A DNA stretch of 64,000 nucleotides from Ailurus styani (Eukaryota; Chordata; Mammalia; Carnivora; Ailuridae): the NCBI GenBank assembly GCA_002007465.1, contig LNAC01000009.1, positions 5,897,521 to 5,961,520 of the forward strand, written 5' to 3'. Under the pieces are notes generated by a model. That model searched no databases. It saw only the letters and a program-made list of their open reading frames with translations, and was not told the DNA's origin. Numbering within the stretch: the stretch's first letter is position 1; each line of letters opens with the position of its first letter. The position numbers and the translations under genes were made by a program. Shown piece by piece: positions 45,701 to 52,822 of this stretch.

Positions 45701-47790
45701 ATGTGAATTAATTATATCTCAATTTTTTTAATTAACTTCATTTCATAGAATTTCTTATAGATTTTTGGAAATCATTTCTTTGAAGCAGTATCTTTAAAAT
45801 AATTCTCAAGAATCCTACCTTCGCAGAGGAATTTTTTTGTTATTGCTTTGTAATCTTGACCCCCTCCTGAGTTTCTTGACATTTAAATAGGTCTGTTCCA
45901 GTATAAAATCCTGGGTTTTGTTATTATTGTTGTTTTAGGTCTTCTGGTAAAGATTCTTGAGTATAGTAATCCAGCATATACTGAGGAAAAACTCAGAAAT
46001 GTGACCTCTAAGATAAAACTGTTCCCATCAAATTCAGCCACCCAATTTTGAAGGAAAAAATTTTCAGTCTGACAAAGGGAATTTTTCTTCTACCTTTTGG
46101 ACCTAGATAGTCCAGCAGATCTGAACTGGACCTAAAATGTTGGAATTTTAGGGGTGCTTTGATAGTTTATGGCTCAGTATTCCCAAATCTATGTTTTACT
46201 GAATAAGATACTAATCAGATGCTCTCTGAAATAAAAGGAAGTCAGTGGTTAATACCCTACTCTCCCTGACAGAGCTGGATTCAACTCTGGCATCATTTTT
46301 TTTTTAAAGATTTTATTTATTTATTTGACAGAGAGAGATCACAAGTAGGCAGAGAGGCAGGCAGAGAGAGAGAGGAGGAAGCAGGCTCCCCACTGAGCAG
46401 GGAGCCCGATGCAGGCCTCGATCCCAGGACCCTGGGATCATGACCTGAGCCGAAGGCAGAGGCTTAACCCACTGAGACACCCAGGCGCCCTCTGGCATCA
46501 TTTTTAATGACCTGGAAAGCTTTTTAAAAATATCCGTGCTTGGATTGCACCTGCAGAGATTCTGATTTTAATTGATATGGAATAGGACCTGGGCATCAGT
46601 ATTTTTTTAAAAACTCCCTAGGTGATTCTAAGGTACTGGCAGGGAGAAGAATGACAGCGTCAGGTGTTTGCAAAGTATATTATTAGCACACTGAATGCTC
46701 TGAGAAGTCTTCCAATGAAGAAACGTGTACACCTTTCTTAACCCCGAATTTCTCAAATTTGTTTGCCCCATGACCACCCCCTCCTTTTTTTCCAGTACAT
46801 TTATTAGCCCATTATACTGTTCTAAAGAACAGAATGCTAATTAGAGAATCTACCAGGAAAAAAAAAAAAAAAGGATATGTTGGGTACCTGGGTGGCTCAG
46901 TGGGTTAAAGCCTCTGCCTTCGGCTCAGGTCATGATCTCAGGGTCCTGGGATCGAGGCCCGCATTGGGCTCCATGCTCAGCAGGGAGCCTGCTTCCTCCT
47001 CTCTCTCTCTGCCTGCCTCTCTGCCTACTTGTGCTTTCTCTCCCTCTGTGAAATAAATAAATAAAATCTTTAAAAAAAAATAGGGTATGTTTCTCAGGGT
47101 ATTTTAGAAGACAATACCTAGGAATACCTTTCAGTTTAAGAGTCCTCATCTATCGGGCACCTGGGTGGCTCAGTGGGTTAAAGCCTCTGCCTTCGGCTCA
47201 GGTCACCATCTCAGGGTCCCGGGATCGAGGCCCGCATCGGGCTCCCTGCTCAGTGGGCAGCCTGCTTCCTCCTCTCTCTCTCTGCCTGCCTCTCTGCCTA
47301 CTTGTAATCTGATCTCTCTCTCTCTCTGTCAAATAAATAAATAAAGTCTTTAAAAAAAAAGAAGAGTCCTCATCTATCAAATGGAGATAACAAGTAATAT
47401 CTATCACATGGAAATATTGTGAGAATTAGGTAATGCATTTAAACACCTAGCACAGAGTAAGTAGATGATAGCAATGATTATAGTTTGTACCATTACTAGA
47501 CCCTCTAGGTTACCAAAATGGGTGTGGGTATCAGGGGGTTAGCACAGTTTGTCTGATACTCCTGTCTTTGTGATACTTCTGGCACTTTCTTATTCCAGTC
47601 CCTCAAAAACACAACATTCTCCCTCCCCCAGCCCAAGAAGAGGCAGACACACTCTTCCACTGTAGCCACTACTAACTCTTCTTTTCCTGCCTTGTTACCA
47701 GGAAAGATGGTGAATGTACCCCTGGAGCAGCTGCCTCTCCTCTTTAAGGTGGTACTGCATTCCTGCAAGACAAGCGTGGGCAAGGAATGA
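14382..47790 (+). CDS. NR6A1: NR6A1 (germ cell nuclear factor), partial, eight 3' coding exons
   Basis: Orphan nuclear receptor and transcriptional repressor. From family knowledge it acts in the nucleus on DR0 elements (AGGTCA repeats with no spacer), silences pluripotency and germ-cell genes such as POU5F1, and controls trunk development. Coding segments are 14382-14612, 25364-25419, 32723-32877, 34206-34433, 35777-36031, 43403-43524, 45156-45308 and 47702-47790. All have AG acceptors, GT donors and matching phases, 1289 nt in total with no frameshift. The translation runs from residue 52 to 480 in human numbering and ends ...KTSVGKE-stop, exactly the expected 480-residue length. Both four-cysteine zinc fingers are in the first exon; the ligand-binding-type domain fills the last five. 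A classic AF-2 activation helix is not evident at the C terminus, fitting a repressor. The start codon and the first ~51 residues lie upstream of the window. Confidence 0.97.
14757..14946 (-). mobile_element. can-SINE just downstream of the DBD exon
   Basis: Reverse copy 145 bases past the donor, flanked by CCCCAAAACACATTT and CCCCAGAACACATTT (14742-14756, 14947-14961; one mismatch). Confidence 0.93.
15578..15604. repeat. (CAAA)n microsatellite
   Basis: Six to seven CAAA units. Confidence 0.9.
15900..16090 (+). repeat. MIR element
   Basis: Forward MIR: TGGCCTTGGGCAGTCTGCTT, followed by a GAATGAGAATACTTAACC segment and AGAGGATTAAATATGA. Confidence 0.65.
16414..16736 (+). mobile_element. Short can-SINE, outer copy of a nested pair
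   Basis: Forward short-form SINE (GGGGTGCCTGGCTGGCTCAG to GGTGTAGAGATTACTTAAAA) between perfect 19-bp duplications ending TACCCTCAGTTTA (16395-16413, 16737-16755). Its tail is split by the next entry. Confidence 0.92.
16512..16721 (-). mobile_element. can-SINE, inner copy of a nested pair
   Basis: Reverse copy inserted into the A-rich tail of the short SINE, with a TAAAATCTTT / TAAAATTCTTT flank. The two SINEs are in opposite orientation. Confidence 0.9.
16990..17170 (+). repeat. L2 fragment
   Basis: Resembles L2 text: TATACTGCCTGTGCTCAGGT and TTTGCCTAGAAGTCCTCTCT. Confidence 0.55.
17941..18126 (-). mobile_element. can-SINE
   Basis: Reverse young-subfamily copy with a perfect 14-bp duplication GTGAATATATTATT (17927-17940, 18127-18140). 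Confidence 0.95.
19000..19189 (-). mobile_element. can-SINE
   Basis: Reverse copy with a perfect 15-bp duplication AAAATAACTGACATT (18985-18999, 19190-19204). Confidence 0.95.
19700..20260 (+). repeat. L2 fragment
   Basis: Long decayed L2-like stretch, with AAGGCCCCTCTGACTTTGGC, TCTGATACCACCCCTCAACC and GTGCCCCTCAAGGGCTATGC marking the L2 3' region. Confidence 0.65.
20641..20762 (-). mobile_element. Short older can-SINE
   Basis: Reverse short form: AAGTAATCTCCACACCCATT to CTGAGCCAGCCAGGCATCCC, preceded by a small GTAT repeat. Confidence 0.8.
20800..20865. repeat. (GA)n-rich low-complexity tract
   Basis: GAGA/GGGA-rich purine tract. Confidence 0.85.
21038..21240 (-). mobile_element. can-SINE
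   Basis: Reverse copy flanked by TTCAGTGTCCTTT and TTCAATGTCCTTT (21025-21037, 21241-21253; one mismatch), with a TTTTG repeat at the tail end. Confidence 0.93.
22175..22345 (+). repeat. MIR element
   Basis: Forward MIR: CAAGTCCCTTTACCTCTCTG and TTTTTTCATCTCTAAACTAT. Confidence 0.75.
22470..22668 (-). mobile_element. can-SINE
   Basis: Reverse copy with a TATATTCTTCTT duplication on both sides (about 22457-22469, 22669-22680). Confidence 0.93.
22850..23045 (+). repeat. MIR element
   Basis: Forward MIR: TCTGGATTCCAACCCTGATT, TTTCTGAGCCTTATATTCAT and AGATAGTACCTAAAACATAG. A G-rich run (23056-23071) follows. Confidence 0.65.
23419..23616 (+). mobile_element. can-SINE
   Basis: Forward young-subfamily copy (GGCGCCTGAGTGGCTCAGTG head, ACTTGTGATCTCTCTCTCTG near the end) with an AGCCAGTGTGCA duplication (23407-23418, 23617-23628). 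Confidence 0.95.
23800..24235 (-). repeat. MIR element split by a SINE
   Basis: Reverse MIR: CTACTTTATGTGTCAGGCCC, CAAGAAACTGAGGTGAAGAA, then resuming after the SINE at TGGATTTAGACCCAAGCTTG. Confidence 0.78.
23985..24178 (-). mobile_element. can-SINE inside a MIR
   Basis: Reverse copy interrupting the MIR, flanked by AAAACTAGATT and AAAACTGGATT. Confidence 0.92.
24430..24658 (+). repeat. L2 fragment
   Basis: L2-like text: GACATTAAAGACTATCTATG, ATCTGGCCCTAGTTGGCCTC and ACTTCATCTCTTGCTACTCT. Confidence 0.7.
24661..24712. repeat. (CA)n microsatellite
   Basis: About 25 AC units with one interruption (ATAC); likely polymorphic. It joins directly to a decayed SINE. Confidence 0.97.
24713..24879 (-). 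mobile_element. Decayed can-SINE
   Basis: Reverse older copy: GACCTGAGCCAAAACCAAGA to CTGAGCCATCCAGGCACCCC. The usual AT-rich tail is replaced by the CA repeat. Confidence 0.88.
25364..25419 (+). CDS. NR6A1: NR6A1 56-nt linker micro-exon
   Basis: This small exon completes Ala129 and encodes [18 protein letters not shown] to residue 147. That is the C-terminal extension just after the zinc fingers, which in GCNF-type receptors helps DNA contact. Acceptor CAG ends at 25363 after a pyrimidine-rich stretch; donor GTGAGT starts at 25420. It lies 10.75 kb from the preceding exon and 7.3 kb from the next. Because 56 is not a multiple of three, skipping it would shift the frame. Confidence 0.96.
25840..26340 (+). 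repeat. L2 fragment
   Basis: L2 3' region: CTCAGTCTAGTGGGAGAGAC, GAAGCCTTCCTTAAAAAGGT and AACTGAGTCTTGAAGGAAAA. Confidence 0.75.
26545..26753 (-). mobile_element. can-SINE
   Basis: Reverse young-subfamily copy with a perfect 14-bp duplication AGATTTGCATTTTA (26531-26544, 26754-26767). Confidence 0.95.
26784..27004 (+). mobile_element. can-SINE (5' member of a compound insertion)
   Basis: Forward copy starting GGGGCACCTGAGTGGCTCAG. Its duplication AAAGATCATTCTAG appears at 26769-26783 but recurs only after the following SINE (27198-27211), so the next copy landed in its A-rich tail. Confidence 0.92.
27005..27197 (+). mobile_element. can-SINE (inserted in the preceding SINE's tail)
   Basis: Forward copy in the same orientation as its host, with a poly-G start (27003-27010) and an AATAAATAAAAATAAAAAAAG tail. 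Confidence 0.92.
28455..28645 (-). mobile_element. can-SINE in L1
   Basis: Reverse copy in the antisense L1. L1 text resumes afterwards with CGCCCATTTTAATT. Confidence 0.93.
28688..28876 (-). mobile_element. can-SINE in L1
   Basis: Second reverse copy only about 40 bases after the previous one. L1 text resumes at about 28877. Confidence 0.92.
29699..29900 (-). mobile_element. can-SINE in L1
   Basis: Reverse copy flanked by TCTTTAATTT-like sequence on both sides (29682-29691, 29907-29916), itself part of the L1. Confidence 0.92.
30720..30960 (-). repeat. MIR element
   Basis: Reverse MIR: ATTTATTGAGTACCAGTTGT and CAGAGAACTTGAGTGACTTG. Confidence 0.75.
31990..32285 (-). repeat. MIR element
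   Basis: Reverse MIR: ATTAACTAATTTAATCTTTA, CCCATGAGGCAGATACTATT and CTTTTAACCACTGTGCTATT. Confidence 0.78.
32330..32610 (+). repeat. L2 fragment
   Basis: L2-like text (AAGGTGACATTTGAATTGGG, TCTTAAAAGGCAAGTAGGAG), ending about 110 bases before the hinge exon. Confidence 0.6.
32723..32877 (+). CDS. NR6A1: NR6A1 hinge exon 1 (contains Pro192)
   Basis: This 155-nt exon encodes residues 148-199. It opens with an acidic [13 protein letters not shown] segment and ends in a Ser/Pro-rich hinge ([11 protein letters not shown]). The codon at 32855-32857 is CCA, proline, at human residue 192. This is the position where a Pro-to-Leu change is associated with vertebra number in domestic pigs (established literature). 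Acceptor AG is at 32721-32722; donor GTGAGC starts at 32878. The pyrimidine tract is interrupted by purines, so the acceptor looks weaker than its neighbours. Confidence 0.96.
32878..34205 (+). other. NR6A1: NR6A1 intron within the hinge region
   Basis: A 1.3 kb intron holding one DNA-transposon fossil (about 33395-33612) and a short AAT repeat (33880-33905). Otherwise it is unique sequence, with no SINE. Confidence 0.8.
33395..33612. repeat. DNA-transposon fossil (hAT-like)
   Basis: GATAAACTTGTTCTATAAAG and TTTAGGCTTTGCAGGCTGCA at one end, ATTAAAACTTCATTTACCAA and TATAGTTTGTCCACCTCTGT at the other. The ends are roughly inverted repeats (AAACTTGTTC... / ...TAGTTTGTCC). I recognise the family but am unsure of its name. 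Confidence 0.6.
34206..34433 (+). CDS. NR6A1: NR6A1 hinge / start of ligand-binding-domain exon
   Basis: This 228-nt exon encodes residues 199-275. It runs from [17 protein letters not shown] through a His/Tyr/Pro-rich stretch to the first ligand-binding-domain helices ([19 protein letters not shown]). Compared with the human protein as I remember it, there are small changes here ([10 protein letters not shown] for SGHSPLLPQQ; HQLV for HQLL), so this is the most diverged exon seen. Acceptor AG is at 34204-34205 and the donor GTGAGTG starts at 34434. Confidence 0.96.
34434..35776 (+). other. NR6A1: NR6A1 intron, repeat-free
   Basis: A 1.34 kb intron without any SINE, L1 or MIR that I recognise. 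It includes an AT-rich core ATAATTATGCAT (34768-34779) resembling a homeodomain/POU site. Open frames here have no supporting splice sites or family features. Confidence 0.7.
35777..36031 (+). CDS. NR6A1: NR6A1 ligand-binding-domain core exon (helices 3-5)
   Basis: This is the largest coding exon seen (255 nt, residues 275-360). It carries the nuclear-receptor signature region: [19 protein letters not shown], then [18 protein letters not shown], matching the helix 3-5 signature of the superfamily. Acceptor CCCCAG ends at 35776 after a pyrimidine-rich tract; donor GTAAGG starts at 36032. Phase is 2 on entry and 2 on exit, so the exon is a multiple of three and could be skipped in frame, though that would remove the domain core. 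Confidence 0.97.
36130..36305 (+). repeat. MIR element
   Basis: Forward MIR: TACTCTGCCACTGACTAGCT and TTATAAAATGGGATAATACC, about 100 bases past an exon donor. Confidence 0.8.
36450..36640 (-). repeat. MIR element
   Basis: Reverse MIR: CTACTATATGCCAGGCACTG and GGGTTTGAACCCAGATCCTG. Confidence 0.75.
37740..37950. repeat. DNA-transposon fossil (MER/hAT-type)
   Basis: CACTGTCCAATATACTAACT near one end, TAGCCACATGTGGTTAGTAC in the middle, CAGAAAGTTCTGTTGAACAA at the other; text I recognise from a common mammalian hAT-type family. Confidence 0.6.
38581..38757 (+). mobile_element. can-SINE
   Basis: Forward older copy: GGGGCAACTGGGTGGCTCGG head, CACACGCACACGCGCAC insertion, AAATAAATGAATCA tail. 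Confidence 0.9.
38892..39070 (+). mobile_element. can-SINE with aberrant 3' end and undetermined base
   Basis: Forward young-subfamily copy, lacking a tail. An N at 39058 is followed by CACCCAGGCGCC, which is the head of a reverse SINE. Imperfect 28-bp direct repeats flank it (38862-38889, 39071-39098; two mismatches). Confidence 0.85.
39995..40270 (-). repeat. MIR element
   Basis: Reverse MIR: ATAATAGCTAACAATTATGG, TTCCACAGATGAGGAGCATG. Confidence 0.78.
41450..41830 (+). repeat. MIR element interrupted by C-rich run
   Basis: Forward MIR: TAGAAAACTTGGGTTTGAAC and CAGTGAAATAATGTGTGTAG, with a CCCCACCCCCC run at 41533-41556. Confidence 0.65.
42600..42825 (+). repeat. MIR element
   Basis: Forward MIR: CTCTGTCACCAACTAGCTGT, GAACTTCAGTTTCTCATCTC and AAAGTGCCTCGCACAGAAAC. 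Confidence 0.82.
43060..43205 (-). repeat. MIR element
   Basis: Reverse MIR fragment: GAGGGGTCAAATGATTTTCC and GGAGCTGGATGTGAACTTAG. Confidence 0.65.
43403..43524 (+). CDS. NR6A1: NR6A1 ligand-binding-domain exon (helices 7-8 region)
   Basis: This 122-nt exon encodes residues 360-401, including [19 protein letters not shown] and [15 protein letters not shown], the helical block in the middle of the domain. Acceptor CCCAG ends at 43402 and the donor GTAAGT starts at 43525. It follows the 7.4 kb SINE-poor intron. Confidence 0.97.
43525..45155 (+). other. NR6A1: NR6A1 intron between LBD exons
   Basis: A 1.6 kb intron with an L2-like fragment (about 44370-44510), an AT/CA microsatellite block (44500-44680) and otherwise unique sequence. 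Confidence 0.7.
44500..44680. repeat. AT-rich and (TA)n(CA)n low-complexity block
   Basis: ATATAGATAAGTTATATTTA units, then TATATATATATATATA and CACACACACATATA, followed by a GAGAGAGAG run. Confidence 0.9.
45156..45308 (+). CDS. NR6A1: NR6A1 ligand-binding-domain exon (helices 9-10 region)
   Basis: This 153-nt exon encodes residues 401-452. It includes [18 protein letters not shown], the dimer-interface region in this superfamily, and [20 protein letters not shown] strong pyrimidine tract and CACAG precede 45156; donor GTAACA starts at 45309. The reading frame stays open through the donor to 45424, but that extension is intron. Confidence 0.97.
45490..45660 (-). repeat. MIR element
   Basis: Reverse MIR: GAGTGCCTATCATGTGCAAG and AATCTCGGAACAAACTCTGT. 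Confidence 0.72.
46301..46490 (-). mobile_element. can-SINE
   Basis: Reverse young-subfamily copy with a perfect 15-bp duplication TCTGGCATCATTTTT (46286-46300, 46491-46505). Confidence 0.95.
46500..46640. repeat. MER5A-like DNA-transposon fossil
   Basis: ATGACCTGGAAAGCTTTTTA, GCAGAGATTCTGATTTTAAT and CTCCCTAGGTGATTCTAAGG match the hAT-Charlie MER5 pattern. Confidence 0.7.
46881..47077 (+). mobile_element. can-SINE
   Basis: Forward young-subfamily copy with the A-rich/GGATATGT flank repeated imperfectly after it (TAGGGTATGT). Confidence 0.93.
47155..47361 (+). mobile_element. can-SINE, last one before the final exon
   Basis: Forward young-subfamily copy with a perfect 17-bp duplication AAGAGTCCTCATCTATC (47138-47154, 47362-47378). 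It sits 340 bases before the terminal exon. Confidence 0.95.
47702..47790 (+). CDS. NR6A1: NR6A1 terminal coding segment and stop
   Basis: The last exon completes Gly452 and encodes [19 protein letters not shown] to the C terminus KTSVGKE. The TGA stop is at 47788-47790. Acceptor TTACCAG ends at 47701. The C-terminal helix lacks an obvious acidic AF-2 motif of the activating receptors, in keeping with recruitment of co-repressors rather than co-activators (family knowledge). Confidence 0.97.
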
Positions 47791-48178
47791 CCTGTTCCCA
47801 GCGCCCCTCCTCAGGCCAGCCACAGCGCCTTGGGTGGGCAGGACAGGCTCCAGAAGAAAGAGCCAGAGAGACCAAGATGGAGGCTGTGGAGCAGTGTTTC
47901 CAGTTGCCTCCATAGCAAGAAGAGTTTTTGTTTGTTTGTCTGTTTTTTTAACCTCATTTTTCTATATATTTATTTCACGACAGAGTTGAATGTATGGCCT
48001 TCAACATGATGCACATGCTTTTTGTGTGAATGCAGCCGATGCATTTCCTTGCAGTTTACAGAATGTGAAGATGTTTAATGTTATAGTGTTGTCATTGTTT
48101 AGAGATAGTTCTTTTGTATTTTGAGGGAGAGGGTGGGATGGGGCTGAGATGAATATTTCCATAATGTTGACAAAGACG

Positions 48179-48187
48179 ACTACCTCA
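48179..48187 (+). promoter_or_regulatory. NR6A1: Overlapping miR-196 and let-7 sites (3' UTR site 1)
   Basis: ACTACCTCA gives a miR-196 7-mer match (48179-48185) and a full let-7 8-mer CTACCTCA (48180-48187). NR6A1 is a strong predicted let-7 target and a reported miR-196 target (established knowledge); the overlap is visible in sequence. Confidence 0.8.
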
Positions 48188-49171
48188 GTGGAAAGGGAGG
48201 GGTGTGACCATCCCTACTTTTTCCACACGTTCTCAGCAGACTCCTACATTAGTCTGTCAGAGAGCAAACTGCCTTTTTCTAGTCACAGAATTGCCAGGTA
48301 AAAGTAAAAGAGCACACCATGAAGGGGCAAAGTGGTATTGGGAGATTCATTAAGCAAAGTGGGTGAGACATTGGAAACAGGGCAGGATATGAGGATTTAG
48401 CCACCTCTTTTCTTTGGAAAGCACGACAGTTGAGGGAGTATGATGCAGTGACCAAATCTAAGATGTCCTCCCTCCAAACAACTCTTCAGGGAGAAGGGTT
48501 TCTGTTCTCACACCATGCTGTGGGCTCTTCCCACCCCCATCCTCCAAACCACCACTATTAGTTTCTGCCACTGTCAACTTTTGATGCACACGTGGTCCTG
48601 GCAGTAAGTTAATTCTTGGGAATTGTTTGCTAGCTCCCTTGGGGCTCACAGCTACCTAGTGTCTTTACCTGGATCTACCAAGGTCTACCTTCCTCAGACT
48701 CCTTGCCTCTTTCTTATAAATTTGACTTCCTATTGGCCCTTTGAAAAAAACGACTGAACAAAATGTCGTGCTCTGAATCCTGGTGCCCACTACTGATTTA
48801 TTCTCCTTTCACGTTGCTTTCTTCAAAGGGTAGTGGGATAAAGGCCAGACTGCTAAAGGAATAAACAATCTTCCTTTCCCTGTTCCTCCCCTCACCCCAT
48901 CCTGTCTCACCCTCAGGACTGAATCCAAACCCTGCAGTCTTTCATACAGTGGGAAGGATCATTCACCCATCAGCTGAACAGAAGGTTTGCCCCTTCATTC
49001 TCCTCCCAAGTTCTCCTAACCTCTCGAAAATGAGATCAGGTTTCCTTAGAACAGAAAGCCCAAGTACCAGAATGGTCCACCTGCCTGTTAGATTATCAGT
49101 GGCCTGGCTGACCAAGGCCTGGAGGGCTGGAGTTCAAAGCACCTGCGGGGCGGGGGGGGGGGGGGCTTGAA

Positions 49172-49180
49172 ACTACCTCA
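49172..49180 (+). promoter_or_regulatory. NR6A1: Overlapping miR-196 and let-7 sites (3' UTR site 2)
   Basis: A second ACTACCTCA gives miR-196 ACTACCT (49172-49178) and let-7 CTACCTCA (49173-49180). It sits six bases after a run of 14 G residues. Confidence 0.8.
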
Positions 49181-49239
49181 TGTTCCTAAGGGCCTGGCTG
49201 CCCCCCTCTGCAGATACGGCCTGGACCTCCTATTCTTTC

Positions 49240-49247
49240 ACTACCTA
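49240..49247 (+). promoter_or_regulatory. NR6A1: miR-196 8-mer site (3' UTR site 3)
   Basis: ACTACCTA is the full 8-mer match to the miR-196 seed, 60 bases after the second overlapping site. That spacing is slightly beyond the usual window for cooperative microRNA action. Confidence 0.7.
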
Positions 49248-50687
49248 CCCTACCTAGTCCTGGGAAATGTTCTTTACCCTCTTGGCTTTGGCCAGTGGCC
49301 ACACCATGTCTGTCTTAGAACTCTTTCAGGTGCTTTTCCTTTCTCTGCCTTACTATAGCAGTTGTCCCTGCCTGTACCCAGGTACCTCCCACAGCCAGTG
49401 CAGCAGACAGACCACTTTAGCTGGGTGCCTCCCTGGGTGGGCTTGAGGGGCCTACAGCATTTTGTTTTGCCTGTTTAGCCAAAGGCCGTTTGCTCTCCTC
49501 CCAAGCCAGCCTAGCAAATTTACCTAGTGGGCCACCACGTTGTGTGCATACCAGGTAGCCTGTGTCAGATTATAATTTTTTTCTTTCCAGTGAAATGTTA
49601 CGGGTACCAGCAGAGTGACGACTTTGTCCCTTGATGGATCTAAAACTCAGAGCATTACTCCTTAATGCCATTTCCCCAGCTGCTCTGAGAAAGAAAAGAG
49701 ACATGTTCCTCAGGAAAAGCTCTAACCAGAATGTTTTTCACATGCTGATGGGAAGATTTTTGTGTGTGTATCTGTTTATTTCTAAGTTCACAATATTTTT
49801 GTTTCCCTGAATTTTTTATTTAACCAACTAGATCACATTCTTTGGCTACAGGTCAGACTCCGAGCTGCTTTCCTCAAGATGGGGGAGGAGACACATATCA
49901 GAGTCCCCTTCTCCAAGACTGCTCCTGTGTGCAGTATCTTTCTTTGCTTAGACTGCCATCTGTCAAATTATTATTATTTTTTGAAATTGCTTTTCAGTTA
50001 AACTAAGCATTTTACCGGTTGTGTTGGGTATCAAAGGAAATTGCTCTCTGACAAGACAAGAACATATCTCTCCAATAATGCAGCATTAAACAGAGCAAGT
50101 TGTTAATTTGTGGAGTGGGGAAAAGGTTTGCAAGTTGCCATTGTACAAATCCATTTTTACAAATGTTTGCAGCAGATTCCACAGAACAAAGAGCCCATTC
50201 ATTGCCAAGAGCCCTGCAGAATCTCTGAGCCAAGTGGCCGTGTGTTCCAAGCCGGAGCCTGACCTGTGGACAGCCTTTAATGTCTTCTGCACCCAGTCCT
50301 TTTATGACGTGGGCTTTTTTTAAACAGGGTAAAGTGAATGTGTTGCATTGCAAACTCAGGTATTATGAGGAGAAGGTAGGAGTGTAGCTAGCAGCGTGGA
50401 GACATTAGGTCAGCCACTAGATGTATTTGTGAATTTGGTTTGAAGGACACAGAGAAAGGTTGGAGGGGGAGGTTTGGTGAGTTTGTTTTTTGCCTTTCTT
50501 CCCATAACATTTGGTTAACAGGTAGCCTTTTTGCTAGTGGAAGAAGAAAAAGTTGTGCATGTTGTCTCTAAATCCCCTCTCTTCTGTCCTCTCTCGATCC
50601 CCTACAGCCAACAGCACTCACTTTGAGTGAGAGTTTTTTTCAGCCATAAAAAATATAACCCTGAAAGCTGTGTGGTAAAGGAGAGTC

Positions 50688-50694
50688 CTACCTC
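50688..50694 (+). promoter_or_regulatory. NR6A1: let-7 7-mer site (3' UTR site 4)
   Basis: CTACCTC matches let-7 seed positions 2-8. The preceding base is C, so miR-196 is not matched here. Confidence 0.55.
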
Positions 50695-52291
50695 CTTGCA
50701 CTGCATTGAAACACACAGGCTTTTCCTTTCCTTTCCCTTTAAATGTTTTCTTGACCCAAGACAAAAATTTGGAATCTTAGAACTTCACCTACAACTTATG
50801 TTCTCTGGCTCCTTTGTAGAATTTTGGAGTCTTTCACAAGGTTTGATGGTCTTGCCCTTAGTCTGGAGAAACTCCCCAGAACCTGTCTCAAAGCACTCCA
50901 CCTGATTCAGAGGACACCCAGCCCCATGCTTAACCCATACTTGAAGTGGGCTAACCTCCTGGGATAGAAGGCAGCATGTAGGAACCTCCTTGTCTTGCTC
51001 CTCAGAACCAGAGGACGGAAAGAGGGAATCTAAGGGTCTCCATAGTGTTGCTGACAGTTGCCTACTTCACATGGACCTGCCTCTCACCTGCCACCCCTTT
51101 TCAGGGATGTGAGTACCTGCCATGGCCAATGTGTCACCAGGTCCTTAAAACCCTGGGCTCTCTGAGCTGCCTTCCTCTGCTTCCCATATTCTTCCTTTGT
51201 TTATTCTTGATTTCCTGGGGAACGGGAAAGATGGAGACATATGGACAGACCCAGCATGGGCCACATCTAAGCCATACCCAAGGTTGGCCAAAGTAAGAGG
51301 ACCCTGGCCTCCCAGCAGGGCAGGAAGTTGAGCAGTGGTTCCAAGTCTTTAGCTCTGGGCCCCTGCTCTATGTCTTTTTCCTTGTTGCTTTTTAAAATTT
51401 TGCAATTATTTTAAGAAATCTAGTCTTTCAGATCAGTCCTTTTATTAAACTTTAAATTTTTCTTTATTGATTTCTTAAAAAACAAAACTAAACAAAAACA
51501 CCACTGCTTTTATTTTCCTCAGTTTGATCCATGAGAATCCCCTACATTCCCCTCTGCCTTTGCAGTTGATCATTCTTCCCTTTTTCCTCAGCTCGAAGCA
51601 TCTATGTCCAGTGTCTGTGAAATGATGTTTTATCTGTGTCTCGGGATGAGAAACGGCAATCATTCCACCTGGTGCTGGGAACTGATTAGCCTCGAGGCAG
51701 GGGTTTCTAGGGCCACAGCTCAGGGATGTGTATTTAATTACAGGGTCCCCGGAAACCCCTCTCTTGGCTGCCACAAGCAGCAGCTTCTTCTTTGGGCTTG
51801 AGAACCAGACCTGGACTTTTTCCTCAGAGACAGGAACCCCAGAGAGCATGCAGAGTCGAGGAGCACGCTGGGGCTTCCTTCTTGGCTAGACCTGGGCTAC
51901 CTTGAAACTTGAAGACTTCTGGCTATCCTGCAACAGGAGCCACCGTGGCCCTGCCTCTGCCAGCTCATAAAATGCCTGGTCCCTCTGCCCAATCCAGTGC
52001 CCGTTTGGCCTCCCTCTTCTGGGCCTGCAGCCCTCGATGGAGCACAGCCTGCTCAGGAATCAGTTGCAGGCTCAAAGGGAAGCTGTGAGTTAGGCCAGAG
52101 CTTGCTCCAAGCCCAAGAAAAAAGTTGTGTTATTGGTGGAGGCTAGTCTTCCAAATCCTGGAGCCAGCCCTGCCAGCCAAAGGATCATTTTTGCCCTTTG
52201 GTGACCTTTTTTTTTTTCTTTCTCTGAAATGTCTTATAATAGGTAATAATGTTGTTGACTCAAATTTCCATGAAAAAAGAAAAAAAATAAA

Positions 52292-52299
52292 ACTACCTC
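52292..52299 (+). promoter_or_regulatory. NR6A1: Overlapping miR-196 and let-7 7-mer sites (3' UTR site 5)
   Basis: ACTACCTC gives miR-196 ACTACCT (52292-52298) and let-7 CTACCTC (52293-52299). It overlaps the end of an internal AATAAA-rich stretch (52281-52291), so it is kept only in transcripts that run on to the distal poly(A) site. Confidence 0.65.
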
Positions 52300-52822
52300 T
52301 TGAGTGACATCCTGATCGATTCCTCTCTGAGGAGTCCTGTGGGAAGAGAATACAGTAGCTCCTGCTCTGTTTACATGTTTCTGTCGGGAAAGAAACTCTG
52401 CCTGCCCTGGGGTGTTGGTGTTTTTGTCTGTGTTGCCATCTCAGGCTTGCGATAGGGGCTTGTGACTGCATTGTGATGTCTGGGCCATGTCTGGGGAGTC
52501 CCAGCCACCTGCCCAGCCATGGACTAGCCACCCCCTTGAAGAGGCCACCATTTCTTTCCTGTGATCCAAGGCACAGGGAGCACCACCTCCCACAACCCCA
52601 TCTCCAGGGGCTGTGGTGGCACATGCATCAGCGAACATATCCTTGGGCTACCTACCCTAGGCCCACTTCTACCCACAGTCCAGTGTAGGAATCGCGTAAA
52701 CGGGATGTCTCTGAGCCCTTGTCCCCAAAGGGCTGGCCAAGGGCTGCCCGCCAGCCTGGCTCCATCAACCCTGCATGACCACGTGATAGTTGGTGGGCTC
52801 TGCAGGCTACCCAGGCCCTCTG

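Larger units (their letters stand above)
45309..47701 (+). other. NR6A1: NR6A1 last intron
   Basis: A 2.4 kb intron with a reverse MIR (45490-45660), one minus and two plus can-SINEs (46301-46490, 46881-47077, 47155-47361) and a MER5A-like fossil (46500-46640). Confidence 0.75.
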
